From NCBI GenBank assembly GCA_958430865.1, contig CAUDNR010001946.1, positions 1 through 64,000 on the forward strand: a stretch of 64,000 bases of DNA, written 5' to 3'. This DNA is from Entrophospora sp. SA101 (Eukaryota > Glomeromycota > Glomeromycetes > Entrophosporales > Entrophosporaceae). A program made the translations under genes and the position numbers. Of the stretch, positions 23,857-36,869 are shown in pieces (the first letter of the stretch is position 1; every line of letters begins with the position of its first letter). Under the pieces are notes generated by a model that worked only from the letters and a program-made list of their open reading frames with translations, had not been told where the DNA came from and searched no databases.

Positions 23857-26800
23857 ATGGCAGAAACAACTGCAACTAAAACTACACCTAATACGGCAAA
23901 TTTCACAACTATAACCAATACTCATTCTAAATTTAACACCAATGCTTCTAATAATTCCATTAGGTCTAATAAGTCGTCTAATTCAAACAATAATATGGGT
24001 TATAAACACCTTTATAAACAGTCATCTAGTGAAGACCTTTTTTATGAAAAGGATTATAACGAAGAAGAATTTATGCATTTTGACGATAATGAAGAAAATA
24101 ATAGCAATTCCCCAACTGCTTCATCACTCGATTTAAACAGATCAACTACCTCCTATCATATCAAAAAAGCAGAAGATGCTTTAGCTAAATTGAAATTGGT
24201 GGTTGATCAACCAGGATGGCAAAAACTTTTAACACACAAGAGCGGGATGGCGGTTTACGCGAAAGCTGATATGTCAAAAGATGACAAAGTGCCTATTTTC
24301 AGAGGTGAACACATTATCAAAGGATTTACTCCACAATCTATTTTTGCTGTTATTGGAACGAGAAAGTTGTGGGATGATTGGTACGAGGAAGGAAGTTTGG
24401 TAGCGAATTTGAATGAAACTACCAGTTTAACCTACATGGTAATTCAAGCATTGGCCGGATCAAAAGCCAGAGATTTATCACTTGTGGAAAAGATAGAGTG
24501 CGCATATGAAGGGAAAATTTATTTTGTATCAACATCGATCAACACACCAAAAATACCCCACATCGCAAACAGAATACGTGCTCGTCTTCTTCTTAACGGT
24601 TGGATTCTGGAACCATTATCATACAATCCGCCAGTCACAAAAGTTAATTATATTCTTCAAACCAATGTCAAAGGTTGGATTCCATCAGTTCTTGCTAAAA
24701 AATATTTGTCTCGACGTCCTTTGGTCATCCATACCATTGAAACTTATCTAAGAAAAAATGGACCCCCAACTATGTTCATCAATGCCCCAAGTAGTAATGT
24801 TGAGCCCTCACAATCTCATTCTCATGCTCCAAGTATTTCGTCAAACATTAATAACGATTTACCGTAAGTACAAAATTTTTTATTTTTTTTCGGAAAGAAA
24901 AATTATAACATTATAATTTTGGTATTAATATATATATATATATATATATAATAGACCTACAAGTTACATCCATAAGGAAGATGACAGAGAATATAAAAAA
25001 ATTAGCGAACAATATAGTAGTAATGGTAATTTAGGCAATATTAATAATATTGGTAATAGTATTAATAACGGGAATGATAGTATTAATAACGGAAATGATA
25101 GTATTAACGAGAACGATATTAATAACACTAACGATATTATTAATGATGATGATAATAATAACACCACAAGTTCCAATCATGCCGATAACATTATACCTGA
25201 AATTCATTCAAAATCAATTCTCATTACTTCAAACCCAGCTACTTCGACACCAATCGCAAATCAAACTCCAAGTATTACATTTTCAAAAAGCATAGATGCT
25301 AAAGTTCCTGAAAAGAATAAAAATCCACATCGTCATTCCAAGACATTACGTGCAGCAATGAAGAGTTTCAAATCACAAGCAAAGTCGTTGAGTGGATGGG
25401 AACTCCATTCGGATAACAATGGTTTAAAAATATACACTAAAAATGCTGATGGCAAACCTACACTAATAATGCGAGGTGAATTAAGAATCACTGGTGGATT
25501 TACCGCGGAAGATATTTTGTCAATTATATCTGATATAGAAATGAGAAAGGTATGGGACGAGAGATTTGAAGACGGCGTTGTAGTGGAGAGATTGAATCAT
25601 TTTGATATTCTAGTCAAAACTACTATGAAAGGCACATTTCCAATAAGGTAATATATATGTTTGTTTGTTTATGTTTATATATATATACATATATACATAC
25701 TTTAATAATAATAATAATAATAATAATAAATATTAATATTCTTTTTATAATATTTAGTGGGAGAGATTTATCGTTGGTGTCATCGACGGAACATGATTTT
25801 GAGACTGGAATAGTTAGATTTGTATCAACATCAGTCGTTGACCAATTAATTCCAGAAACAAGAAAACATGTCAGAGCAAATTTAAAATTTGCAGGATTTG
25901 AATTGATACCGAAATTTGATGATAATGGATTTACAAAATATGTGGATATAAAATACATTGTGGATATCGACATTAAACTTGAAACAATTCCCTACTCAAT
26001 CCTCAAACAAGTTTCCATTCAGACACCAATGGTACTTGTTAAGATTGATGAGTTGTTACAAAAAAGTGGATTTCCACCGTATATTAGAGAATCAACATCA
26101 CAAACTTCGATGAAATCATGTTTGTTCAACACGAAAACATTTGATTGTGAAATTGAGGTGGTGAATACTTTTAGTAATGCAGTGACTGAGTTAAAAACTT
26201 CCAGAAAGATGTATCCTAATGGATATGAGTTGACTATTCAACCTGTAACCGTAAAGGTTGAATTATTACCGAATAAAGTTGATGTGGCTCGTATCACATT
26301 TCCATCTAAAAATGAGGTCAATAAGAATTCAAGTGTATTGAAAATTAAAATTAAAAAAAATACATCTAAAAAAGTAAATGTTACTTATAATGGTGGAAAA
26401 TCAATTCCTCTTGCACCATCACCATCATCGTCGTCGTCATCATCATCATCATCTTCGACATTATCACCTGAATCAAATTATCAAAATCAGGATCGGAAGC
26501 AGGATTCTGTAATTTTATCAGAATCTATAAACCAAAATATTACATCAACTTCAATACATTCATCTTCATCTCCAAGTTTCAAAACATCAACAAGATCTAC
26601 AACGCTTTCAACACTGGACAGCAATAATAGTGATTATAATGATTATAATAACGATGGCACAAATAATATTGCATCAAATATAACTACTGAAAATCATCAA
26701 GAAACATTAGTTGAACCATCAGAAATCCAATTAAAGGTAAAGATATTATTGTCTTTAATTAATTAATCATTGGTAACTTATTTAATCGCATGTTTCTCTA

Positions 26801-27077
26801 AATCCCACATTTTATTTTGTAGAATTATAGTGATAATAATAATGAAAATAAAGAGGAAAAAATAATTGAAGAAAAAATATTTAGACATTTGACTAAAACT
26901 ACAACAACTACAGGTGAAGGAGGAGAAGATGTGCGAAGAATTAGCATTAACAATATTAATAACTTAAATGATCATTTTGCATCATTCACTGAATCATTAA
27001 GATTTAATTCACAACAAGTTGGATTAATGTTTGCTTCAATGTTGTTGGCATATTATGCTGGGAAACTTAGCGGATGA
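23857..27077 (+). CDS. Tail-anchored protein with two START domains
   Basis: Four exons (23857-24863, 24955-25647, 25758-26736, 26823-27077) join in frame to about 977 residues. An Asn/Ser/Thr-rich N-terminus is followed by START domain 1 (about residues 100-310: GWQKLLTHKSGMAVYAK, RKLWDDWYEEG, ARDLSLVEK, a C-terminal helix). A long Asn/Asp-rich linker leads to START domain 2 (about residues 500-700: GWELHSDNNGLKIYTK, EMRKVWDERFEDG, GRDLSLVSSTEHD). The rest is a beta-rich region, low-complexity Ser/Asn tracts and a C-terminal hydrophobic helix (GLMFASMLLAYYAGKL) ending at the stop. START domains bind sterols or phospholipids; the tail suggests a membrane-bound lipid-transfer or sensing role. 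The ligand cannot be predicted. The next gene downstream makes phospholipids, though no functional link is shown. Confidence 0.85.
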
Positions 27078-27654
27078 TTTTTTTACATGTAGAACTCTTT
27101 TATTTAATTTTATTTTAATTATTTTTTGTTATTATAAATAAAAATATAAATTTATTTAATATTGTGTTAATCGATCATCTTTTAAATTACCTTTACACAT
27201 GCATAGATGAAAATCAACCCCATCAAAATTTTAAATTTTTTGGGGTTTATTATATACATTACTGTTTATTAGATGTGATACAATCAAAATTCAATTTATG
27301 CATGTGATATCGTTTTGTTATATACAAAAGAAATAATTTGTGGGGATTTTTTTTTTTCTTGTGTAATAGATTTTTTAAATGCTAACACGTGAGACATTAA
27401 GTAATTATTGGTTAGCAGAATGATTTAAATTTAAAAGTATAAAAAAGGATTCGACTTTTTTTTAAAAAATTTTCCTTTATTTATTTATTTTTTTTTTTTG
27501 GTTATAGAAGGGAACTTTTATATTTAAGTTGTTTATTTTCTTATTGTCACGTCTTCCCATCCATTTAATTATTAAAGTAATTTCTTCACGAAACGAAATC
27601 TTTTATAAGATCTCTTAAATCCACGCATAAATTGATAGCATTATTATTAGTATA

Positions 27655-29351
27655 ATGACATATTTAATAGAGTCGGATTATATTGGTGAAGTTGCGCTTA
27701 GCAACTTAAAGTATTATAAATATTCAGCCATTGACAAATCGCCAACTTCAAATTATATTTTAAAACCATATTGGAATTGGGCAATAGAACTATTCCCGCT
27801 ATGGATGGCGTGAGTTCATATCATATATACTTATTATTTATAAATGCTTATCATATTTGATCAATATATTTGCTAAAATATTAATTGAATCATTTCTTTA
27901 ACTAGACCTAATTTAATTACACTATGTGGATTAGGATTTGTTTTTATAAATATGCTGTGTGTTATTTTTTGGATTCCTGATCTTGTTGGTCCTGGACCTA
28001 CTTGGTTATATTGGAGGTAACAATAATAATAATCAATTGATCAGTTACTTAATTAGTTAATAATTTTTAATTTTTATTGAAGTATTGATCGATTAATAAT
28101 AATTCTGTAAATATCATAACATTAATTTCCAGCTTCCCAGTTGGATTATGGCTTTATTCAACTTTTGATAACGTGGATGGTAAACAAGCTAGAAGAACGG
28201 GAACTTCGTCACCACTCGGAGAATTGTTTGATCATGGATGTGATGCATTGAATTGTTCTTTGGAATCTATAGTTCTGGCAGCATCATTTGGTTTAGGACA
28301 TTCCGGATATGCTGCTTATTTTCTACTTTCACTAACAGTTCCGTTCTACATGTCTACATGGGAAGAATATCACACTGGTACTTTATATTTAGGTTATTTC
28401 AATGGTCCAACTGAAGGCATTATAATTGCTTGTATTGCTATATGCGTATCTGCAATTGTTGGTAAGTTTATTTTTAATTTTTGGAAGAAATATTTATTTT
28501 TGAATTCTTGGGTTGATTGTGTTTTTTATAGGACCACAATTGTGGATGAAAGAATTACATGATATATTTGGTGAACTTGTGCCATCTTTCATACCGGCTA
28601 GCACTAAACTAATGGATTTGATGATTATTGCAATAACCATAACAGTATTTATTATCCATATTCCCGCATGGTAAGTAAAGATTTATAAATAATAATGTGG
28701 ATTATGATATATTAAAATAACACTAATGATAATGATATTCATAATAACCACATGATTATTATTATCATTGTAGCTTGTATAATGTATATGTAGCATGTAA
28801 AGCTAAGGATAAATCTTTTTTGGCAACACTTCCTCAATTATTTGCAATAGTATTGTATTCATTCTGTGGATATTTATGGCTTTCATCACCAAATTCATAC
28901 ATTTTGAAAAATCAACATTTCATTCTTTTTACTCTAACAGTCGGGATTGTGTTTGGACGTGTTGCAACCAAGATCATTTTGGCTCACGTAACTAAAATGC
29001 CATTTCCCATGTACACCGTTCTTCTAATACCTTTATTTTTAGGTGCCGTCCTTACCAATTTTCCTCGTTTCTTTGGGACGTAAGTATTTCTTTCTTATTA
29101 TTACAATAAAAAATAGTACGTTATTGTTAATTATAATATCTTATATTTTACTCTGGTGTATTTCAATAACAAACAGTAAAGAAATTTTATCAGAAACTGC
29201 TGAATATATATATCTATGGGCATACTTCGCTTTTGCCACGATCGCCTATTTTCATTGGGCTTTCCTTGTGATTGATAGATTCTGTGCTCATCTAAAGATT
29301 CAGTGTCTTCGAATTCCTTATAGAACAAAAGGTCCGAAAAAAAATCTTTAA
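27655..29351 (+). CDS. Choline/ethanolamine phosphotransferase (CDP-alcohol phosphatidyltransferase)
   Basis: Six exons (27655-27809, 27906-28016, 28133-28461, 28532-28670, 28774-29079, 29177-29351) join in frame to about 404 residues, the normal length of CPT1/EPT1. Exon 3 carries the full CDP-alcohol phosphotransferase motif: D-G-K-Q-A-R-R-T-G then SSPLGELFDHGCD, matching DG-x2-AR-x8-G-x3-D-x3-D. Multiple hydrophobic segments follow, as expected for an ER/Golgi integral membrane enzyme. It catalyses the last Kennedy-pathway step, transferring phosphocholine or phosphoethanolamine from the CDP form to diacylglycerol. Sequence alone does not separate the two substrates here, so I give no symbol. 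Confidence 0.92.
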
Positions 29352-29795
29352 ATTTTTAAATTTTTTTTTTTTTTTTTGAAAATTTTCATACAAAAACATC
29401 AATCTAATTTATAATATAAATAATTAGTAATTTAATAATAATTAATAATAATTTAATAATATTTAATAATTTAATAATTAATAATAGATAATAGATTAAA
29501 TAGTTGGTTAATTAAATAAAAATAAATTAAAGGCATTTTAACTTACATAATACTCTATTATCATTTTTTTATTTTATTATTTAAAATAAATATTTTAGAT
29601 GATGAAGATGATGAGCGTCAACCTCTACTATCCTAGAAATATAATATCTACATACATATGACCATTTCATTTCCACTTCCACTTCCATTTCCACTTTTAT
29701 TTTTCTCTTCAAAATTTCTTTTATTATACTTGAAAATAAGCAGATCATCTTTTTAAAGGAGAAAGAAAGAAGAATTATATTTATTACCTCAAACA
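29352..29795. repeat. AT-rich repeats and an inverted fragment beside block B
   Basis: 29400-29500 is built from taataattaa-type repeats. On the minus strand, 29761-29800 matches 20239-20280 (and its copy in block B) in inverted orientation with a 3-nt gap. The stretch at about 29742-29775 matches the last 36 nt of the window. On that strand the order is a coding-like end (LFE), a gtaataaat donor and a pyrimidine tract, so it may be a gene-family exon/intron boundary. Confidence 0.55.
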
Positions 29796-29943
29796 GCACA
29801 ATTATTTGAGCAAAAAAAAATAAAACCTAAATAATTAATTTATTTAATGATCAAATGAAATTATAGAGATAGTGGAACAAATTATTTTGAAATCAATGAA
29901 AAGATGAAAATAATATACTAAAATTTTATTATGATAGAACAGA

Positions 29944-29985
<42 letters not shown>

Positions 29986-30015
29986 CCTTGACCAAAAAAA
30001 ACTTTTTTTTTAATT

Positions 30016-31693
30016 TTATTGTACTGCTCTTCTTTGAGCTGCTCTTTTTTCTGTTTGTGCCTTGAAACCTGTTATTTATTATAGGGTGAAAAATACATAC
30101 ATATATATTATATATGTATATCATTATATATATGTCAAAAGTTTTAAGAATAATATAAATAAAATTACCAGTTTTAATTGCAGAAACTGATCTAGTAGAT
30201 CCACAACTTTCACATTGTTGAAAGAAAATACGATTTTCTTTTGTAAGGATCGTATCTGGTGATTTACATGTTTTACATGTAACATATTCAACTTTTAAGA
30301 ATAAATTAATAAATAAATAAATATATATACATAAGTATTTGATCTAATAAGAATAAATAATATATTAAAACATAACAGTAATTTTAATATATAAAATAGT
30401 ACCAATATATCGGCGTAAAACATTTTCAATTTGTTTTTGTTGAAAACGCCCTTTAATTACAAGTCTTTGCATTCCATCAATCGATCCACTTGTTCCCAAT
30501 TCAGCAAACAAAAATTGAATAACATGTTCAGGTTGTCTATGCATCCTGATTAATAATAATGATGATGAATTGTTAATTGTTATTTTAATAAATTTCTTCA
30601 AATTCCTAAAAGAATAAAGAACAAACAGAAACCTTTTACAAATATCAGAAACATTGGCAAATATTGTTTTTTTATTTCCATCACGATGTACTGATGGAGG
30701 AACAATTGTGTATCTTTTCTTTTCGCCTGCAAGTTCAGGATTATTTTGACGAAGTATTTGGAACACTCTTCTTAAGAGCTAATTATTCAAGTAAAGAATT
30801 ATTTCAGTCATCAAAGATTAATAATAGAATGAATTATATCATTGTTTCTTTCTAAAAAGAATTAAATTTTATCAGTTTACTTCTTGATATGTATAATCAC
30901 GATTTGAATCGTGCCATTCTTCTTTAATTTCTTTTACTTCTGTTTCATTTTGTTCAGCTTCTTGTGCAAATATATCTTCATCTGACTTTTCATCATCGTC
31001 CTCTTTTAATTGTTTTTCAAAATCTGCTAGATCTGCTGTCTTCTTCTTTCTTTTCTTTTTAGTAGATGATAAATCACCAACTTCACCACCATCTACGACA
31101 ACCTCTTCAGCTTTATCTTTCTAATAAATATACATGCAACATATTTTATAATGTTCAGGAGAGAAAAAAAAAGAATGGAATTCATTATTACTATTATTAT
31201 ATGATAATTATTACATCTATTATTTATTATTTACATCAACAGTTTTCTTTTTTTTCTTTTTCTTCATATTATCAAATATTGCTGCTTCATCATCATCATC
31301 ATCAATTTTATCCTCGGTCCCAACTTGTTCTGTATATATCAATATAAATATTGTCTTATATCATAAAATTTAAAAATAATCAAAGATCATAATACATTAC
31401 AATTATCAAGAAACGAACCTTTTTTATTTTCTAGATTTTTCTCTTTCTCTTCGTCATTTTGTTCATCGTCTTTGAATGTTACTTTTGATTTGTTTGTTTT
31501 TTTCTTTTTTAAAGTGTGGTCAAATGTAAACTAGAAAAATATATTTATTTTACATGATAAATGACTTCTTTTCAATATAACCTATTTTTATTATATATAA
31601 TAGATAAACTTTTAAATTGTCAATTACTTCTTCAGTATTTTCTTCCTCTTCCTCTTGGGTTTTTTGATTGACGACTTCTTCTGTGTCCGACAT
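30016..31693 (-). CDS. SUI3: Translation initiation factor eIF2 subunit beta (copy B)
   Basis: Exons are those of copy A shifted by 12,873 bp (31628-31693, 31419-31530, 31235-31329, 30881-31120, 30633-30778, 30403-30545, 30169-30291, 30016-30068). The predicted 325-residue protein is the same, with intact Lys-rich blocks, core and zinc finger. Introns and flanks are also the same, so there is no sign of separate evolution. It is either a very recent duplicate or an assembly duplicate of one gene. Confidence 0.88.
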
Positions 31694-31823
31694 TATTATT
31701 TATTATTATTTGATTCGACAAGTATTCTGATGATTTTTTATATAAATAGAACTCGACTGCGCCTCGAAAAATTGTGATTTCATTTAGAAAAAAAAAAATT
31801 TTTTTAAAAATCCATATTTTTAT

Positions 31824-32081
31824 TACGATAAGCCGAATCACAAAGATGGGATCGACTTATCAAAATTCGGTTTATGATGGATGATTCACAATTATAATTA
31901 GTAATAACACTATAAGACGAATTTTATAACCATCAACATCAAACAAATCTTCAAGTTCAGTTTATCAAATTATCTTATAAACAAGATAATTTTATTAATT
32001 ATGTTTTTGGTTAACCAATTTTGTATCGTTATAAAGCGAAAATTGGTTTACAGTGGTTCGGCTTATCGAGGTTTGACTGTA
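31824..32081. mobile_element. Foldback element upstream of eIF2-beta (copy B)
   Basis: Copy of the element at 18951-19208, with the same gataagccgaa/ttcggcttatc arms and gaggtttgactgta right end. The unknown-family fragments follow at about 32163-32553 as in block A. Confidence 0.55.
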
Positions 32082-33186
32082 TCAATGTGAGACGCTAACC
32101 AAATTGGATAAATAACGCAAATAACTACCAAATTTGGTTAGCACGCGCATCGATTTTTATACTGCGGGACAAATTTTTGCACCTGATCAAGCTTATTATA
32201 ACATTCAAAGTCCGATTATTGGAAAACTTAATGCTAATCAACAAATCAAATTTATAAATGAATTAACATGTCTTATTTTCATAAATTGATAACAAATTTG
32301 TTCTTTTTACGCGAAATATATATAAGTAATTTCTCCAGCAGTTCACAAATAGAAGCTTACTTCAAAGAACATATTGATTGGTCACTAATTTAGAAATTTA
32401 GAAAAGATGCAGATAGCTTCACAGGTGATAGGGTTGTTGAACATTTTAATTATAAGGCAGCACTTGAAAAAATAATTTCGTCAGATGATTTAAATTGTGT
32501 TAATTTTGAGAGGGGTCGAGTGCAAAACCCTGAGTAAACAGGCTTAGTCCGCTTTGTTTGTGATAGCAGAGTCCGCCTTCCTTGGGATGTGTAAATATTG
32601 AAAATTGATTCATTTTAATTATATATTACCATGTTGCCGCTGGGGATCTGCCTCACTGGTGGTTAGGCTCCGTTTAACCTAATTTAGTTTTAAAGCATAT
32701 TAATATTAACATAGTTTTTTTTATTTGAGGATGAAAATCATCATCATAACTTTTAATAATCGAATCTGTCTGTCAAGGTTAGCGAATCATCATTTGTATT
32801 TTTACATTTTGTAAGGACTTGATTTTAATGTTTTAAATAGTTGAATTGTTCTTTACATGCATTAAATAAAAACCATGAGGAAAAAGAGATTCACACTATC
32901 ATAACTACAATAACTAGTATTAAAAGACAATATAAATTTGATGATAATAACAACAACAACTAAGATCTGCAAGTTATATTTATTATTTTCTATTAATAAA
33001 TTGAAATTTTCTGAATTACCATTCTCCTATTGTGATAGGAGAGCCTATGGCAGAGAATTTGAATATGAGTATTCAGATGATGATAATCAACATATAGTAG
33101 TAATGGACCTTGTGCTGTTTGAGGTAATAAATATAATTACTCTTCTTTCTTTCAGGAACTAAAAAATTTGACTGATGATGAATGAG

Positions 33187-34186
33187 NNNNNNNNNNNNNN
33201 NNNNNNNNNNNNNNNNNNNNNNNNNNNNNNNNNNNNNNNNNNNNNNNNNNNNNNNNNNNNNNNNNNNNNNNNNNNNNNNNNNNNNNNNNNNNNNNNNNNN
33301 NNNNNNNNNNNNNNNNNNNNNNNNNNNNNNNNNNNNNNNNNNNNNNNNNNNNNNNNNNNNNNNNNNNNNNNNNNNNNNNNNNNNNNNNNNNNNNNNNNNN
33401 NNNNNNNNNNNNNNNNNNNNNNNNNNNNNNNNNNNNNNNNNNNNNNNNNNNNNNNNNNNNNNNNNNNNNNNNNNNNNNNNNNNNNNNNNNNNNNNNNNNN
33501 NNNNNNNNNNNNNNNNNNNNNNNNNNNNNNNNNNNNNNNNNNNNNNNNNNNNNNNNNNNNNNNNNNNNNNNNNNNNNNNNNNNNNNNNNNNNNNNNNNNN
33601 NNNNNNNNNNNNNNNNNNNNNNNNNNNNNNNNNNNNNNNNNNNNNNNNNNNNNNNNNNNNNNNNNNNNNNNNNNNNNNNNNNNNNNNNNNNNNNNNNNNN
33701 NNNNNNNNNNNNNNNNNNNNNNNNNNNNNNNNNNNNNNNNNNNNNNNNNNNNNNNNNNNNNNNNNNNNNNNNNNNNNNNNNNNNNNNNNNNNNNNNNNNN
33801 NNNNNNNNNNNNNNNNNNNNNNNNNNNNNNNNNNNNNNNNNNNNNNNNNNNNNNNNNNNNNNNNNNNNNNNNNNNNNNNNNNNNNNNNNNNNNNNNNNNN
33901 NNNNNNNNNNNNNNNNNNNNNNNNNNNNNNNNNNNNNNNNNNNNNNNNNNNNNNNNNNNNNNNNNNNNNNNNNNNNNNNNNNNNNNNNNNNNNNNNNNNN
34001 NNNNNNNNNNNNNNNNNNNNNNNNNNNNNNNNNNNNNNNNNNNNNNNNNNNNNNNNNNNNNNNNNNNNNNNNNNNNNNNNNNNNNNNNNNNNNNNNNNNN
34101 NNNNNNNNNNNNNNNNNNNNNNNNNNNNNNNNNNNNNNNNNNNNNNNNNNNNNNNNNNNNNNNNNNNNNNNNNNNNNNNNNNNNNN
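33187..34186. other. Assembly gap (1,000 N)
   Basis: Exactly 1,000 ambiguous bases, a conventional placeholder for a gap of unknown size. Any reading frame crossing it is meaningless. To its right, 34187-34704 has no supported gene; a short minus-strand frame (about 30 codons, starting near 34289) runs into the gap. Confidence 0.98.
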
Positions 34187-34704
34187 CGTCATTATCCAGA
34201 ATAATATGTGTTACAGAAATAAATCCAAGGACAACAGACTTATGACTCGTGGGAAACATACCATGAATCCTACTCATTCTAACCATCACCTTGTTATTTT
34301 ATTTTGAGAAGTATTCACAATATCAGAATCAGAATAAGCATAAGCACATTATTGACAAAGGGTATAATAGAATTTTGTTGTCATTTTTAATAATGGGATA
34401 TGGAATTTTATGAATTCGAGTACATCTAACTATTAAATTTGATACATGAAGATAAAAATAGAGTATTTTGGTAAAATAATACCATAATGAGTAGAAATTA
34501 GTTCAATATGATGATATATATTAATCAGCTTTTCCTTTAAAGGTTCCATGCTGGAAAATTATGAAATGATAAAATTGTAATTACATTCAAAACTCAGTCC
34601 TAATGTATTTATACAAAATAATATAAATATAAAATTAGGACACAAGATTAAAAAACTTTAATTTTTAAGGTTGTAAATACATATAAATAATCTTAATAGA
34701 GTTG

Positions 34705-35588
34705 TCATGGACCAATACCACCAACATTATTATGAGTATTTCTGGGTTGTTGAGACTCTTGATCACTAGGTATTTCTACAATATTTCTTCTCTTTCGATA
34801 TTTCACAATTATGAATGTCACTATCACACCTAATGTTATTCCAACTAAAAATGCAATTACTATTATTATTGATATTTGAACAGTGTTTAATGATGTTGTT
34901 GATGTTGATTGCGATGTTGGTGTATCTGGTGGTGATGGTGGTGATGGTGGTGGTGTTACTGCAGATGCTGAATAATTTGCCTTCCAAATAAAATCTTTAA
35001 TATCAAGTATATAAGTGTTTGAAGTAGATGATTTTGGATTTGAAACATCATTTGTAATATTTCCTATATACATATGCAATTTATTAATTAATTATTAATT
35101 AGCTTCAAAGTTGAAAAAACAAAAATTTTTTAAAAAGTAAAAAATCTACCAAAACTTATTATCATTTGATCTCCAATTAAATTAGCTGAATGATATGTTA
35201 CAGGTAGGGCACGATTAACATTTGAAAAATTAGGTGCTGACCATTGAAAAGGATTTGTGGTTGTATCTAGCACTAGAAGTTCAGGAAGTGCAGTGGTTCC
35301 TACAGGCCATCCACTACCACCATAAACAATTATCCTTCCATCCTTTGCTATGCAACATATATAATTTTAGTATATTTTTTAAAAAAAATTCTAAAAAATT
35401 TTAAATTAAAAATTTATTACAAAGTACAGCTGAATGACCATCTCGAGATTGGATTTGTGATGGTCCACTTGCTATCTAAAATTTTCATCAAGTGTAAGAA
35501 AATTGAAACTAAATTGTTTATTTTTCATAAAGAATCTAGTAAACTTTATATTTTAATTGATTAAATATTTACCATAATTGTCCATCTT
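34705..35588 (-). pseudogene. 5'-truncated membrane kelch protein gene
   Basis: Minus-strand paralogue of the kelch gene at 36870-38539. Three 3' exons are kept: 34705-35063 (transmembrane helix and basic tail), 35150-35347 (KDGRIIVYGGSGWP, a kelch blade) and 35421-35475. The exon sizes of the last two (198 and 55 nt) equal those of the complete gene, and splice sites are preserved. Upstream, the next short exon is only recognisable at its 3' end near 35573-35588; beyond that, homology and all N-terminal blades are lost. Frames of the remaining exons are open, so the loss looks recent or the fragment may have gained another start. The two copies lie head to head, about 1.3 kb apart. Confidence 0.75.
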
Positions 35589-36869
35589 CATTGTAATTAC
35601 ATACGTATCTAAAGAAAATTTTTAATCGCTAGTTCCTTTGAATAACAATATATTGAGCAAATATATTTGTACTTTTTTATCTTTGCTTTCATTGTCTTCA
35701 CCACCATTATAATATAATCATCACCATCGTAACCATATTTTTTCTTTTCGAAAATTAAAATTGAAAAAACAATTAGATGCAATTAATTCCTACACTATTT
35801 TTTTTTTTCAAATCTCCTTTATCATCAATATCATTATAATCCCTCATTTGTTTATTCCTTCCGTTTCTTTCAATTTATCCCAAAATTGCTCTTGTAGTTA
35901 GTTTTCCCCAGGTTTTTCATAGGTAGAAGTTTTTTGCGACAAAAAGTAGCAATTTTTGCATTCAATAATATATAATTTAATCGTATAAAAATTTCATCTT
36001 TATTTCATTTGTTTTTGGAAAATTCAGTTAAATTGCACTTCCACTAACTCATCAACAAATGAAGGTACTGTATCTGTGTGCTTTTTATTATTATTATAAA
36101 TGCGGTTAGGCGGAGATTAGAAATGGCATTTTTGTTATTGTTATTTTTTTCCACTCATGTAATGCTACTAGTTTCAATAACTGTGAAATCGTTTGTTTTT
36201 TTTTATGCTAATGATTAAATTAATAATCACAAGTAGTAGTCAATTTAAATGGCATTTTTTTTATTCGAAATAATTATTATTTAAATGCGTGAAAATTATT
36301 TTAATCAATCAATGATTAGATATTGTATAATAAGTACACAGAAAAATACAGCTTGTAGCCTAGGTCCTGTAGAACATGCAAGCAAAATTCCATGTTTCCT
36401 TGAGTTTCCGTATCATTTATTAATTAAATAAAGGAAATTCGATTATTTGGAAAAAAAATTTAATTCAAACTTTGCATGCGTAATTTACAGGACCTAAACC
36501 ACCACAAACTAATGTGTGTATTTAATATGAAATATTTGAACAATGAAAACAAAGTAACAAACAAATGATCAACAGCATGTATATTAATATTAATATTAAT
36601 ATTCTATCAAAAAATTTGAGTAAAATAAAGAAATATTACAACACCAATATCATTGGTGAAATACAATTTTTTTTAACGATAATCTATTTGTATGTTGTGT
36701 CAAAAAAATTTAATTTTTAAATTCACGACATGTACAAATATTTGCGTTTTTTTTTGTATATATTCATTTAAAAAATAATATCAATGAAATTCCTTTTAAT
36801 GATAAATATTTTTGCAAAAATTAATTGTAGTAATAGCGCATAATTGATATATTTAAAAGATAATAATCA
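35589..36869. other. Intergenic between the two kelch copies
   Basis: AT-rich, without a supported gene. It contains the breakpoint of the truncated kelch copy on the left and the promoter of the complete kelch gene on the right. An attaatatt-type palindromic run occurs at about 36583-36603. Confidence 0.45.

Larger units (their letters stand above)
29796..33186. repeat. Block B of the 3.39-kb duplication, ending at the assembly gap
   Basis: Direct copy of 16923-20313. The left junction has 5 bp of microhomology (gcaca) with the flank. The right end coincides exactly with the first N. A duplication ending at a scaffold gap is a common signature of an assembly overlap that was not merged, so a true biological duplication is not established. 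Confidence 0.95.

Noticed and set aside
33152..34289. Long open frames over the gap
   Set aside because: They consist of N bases and carry no information.
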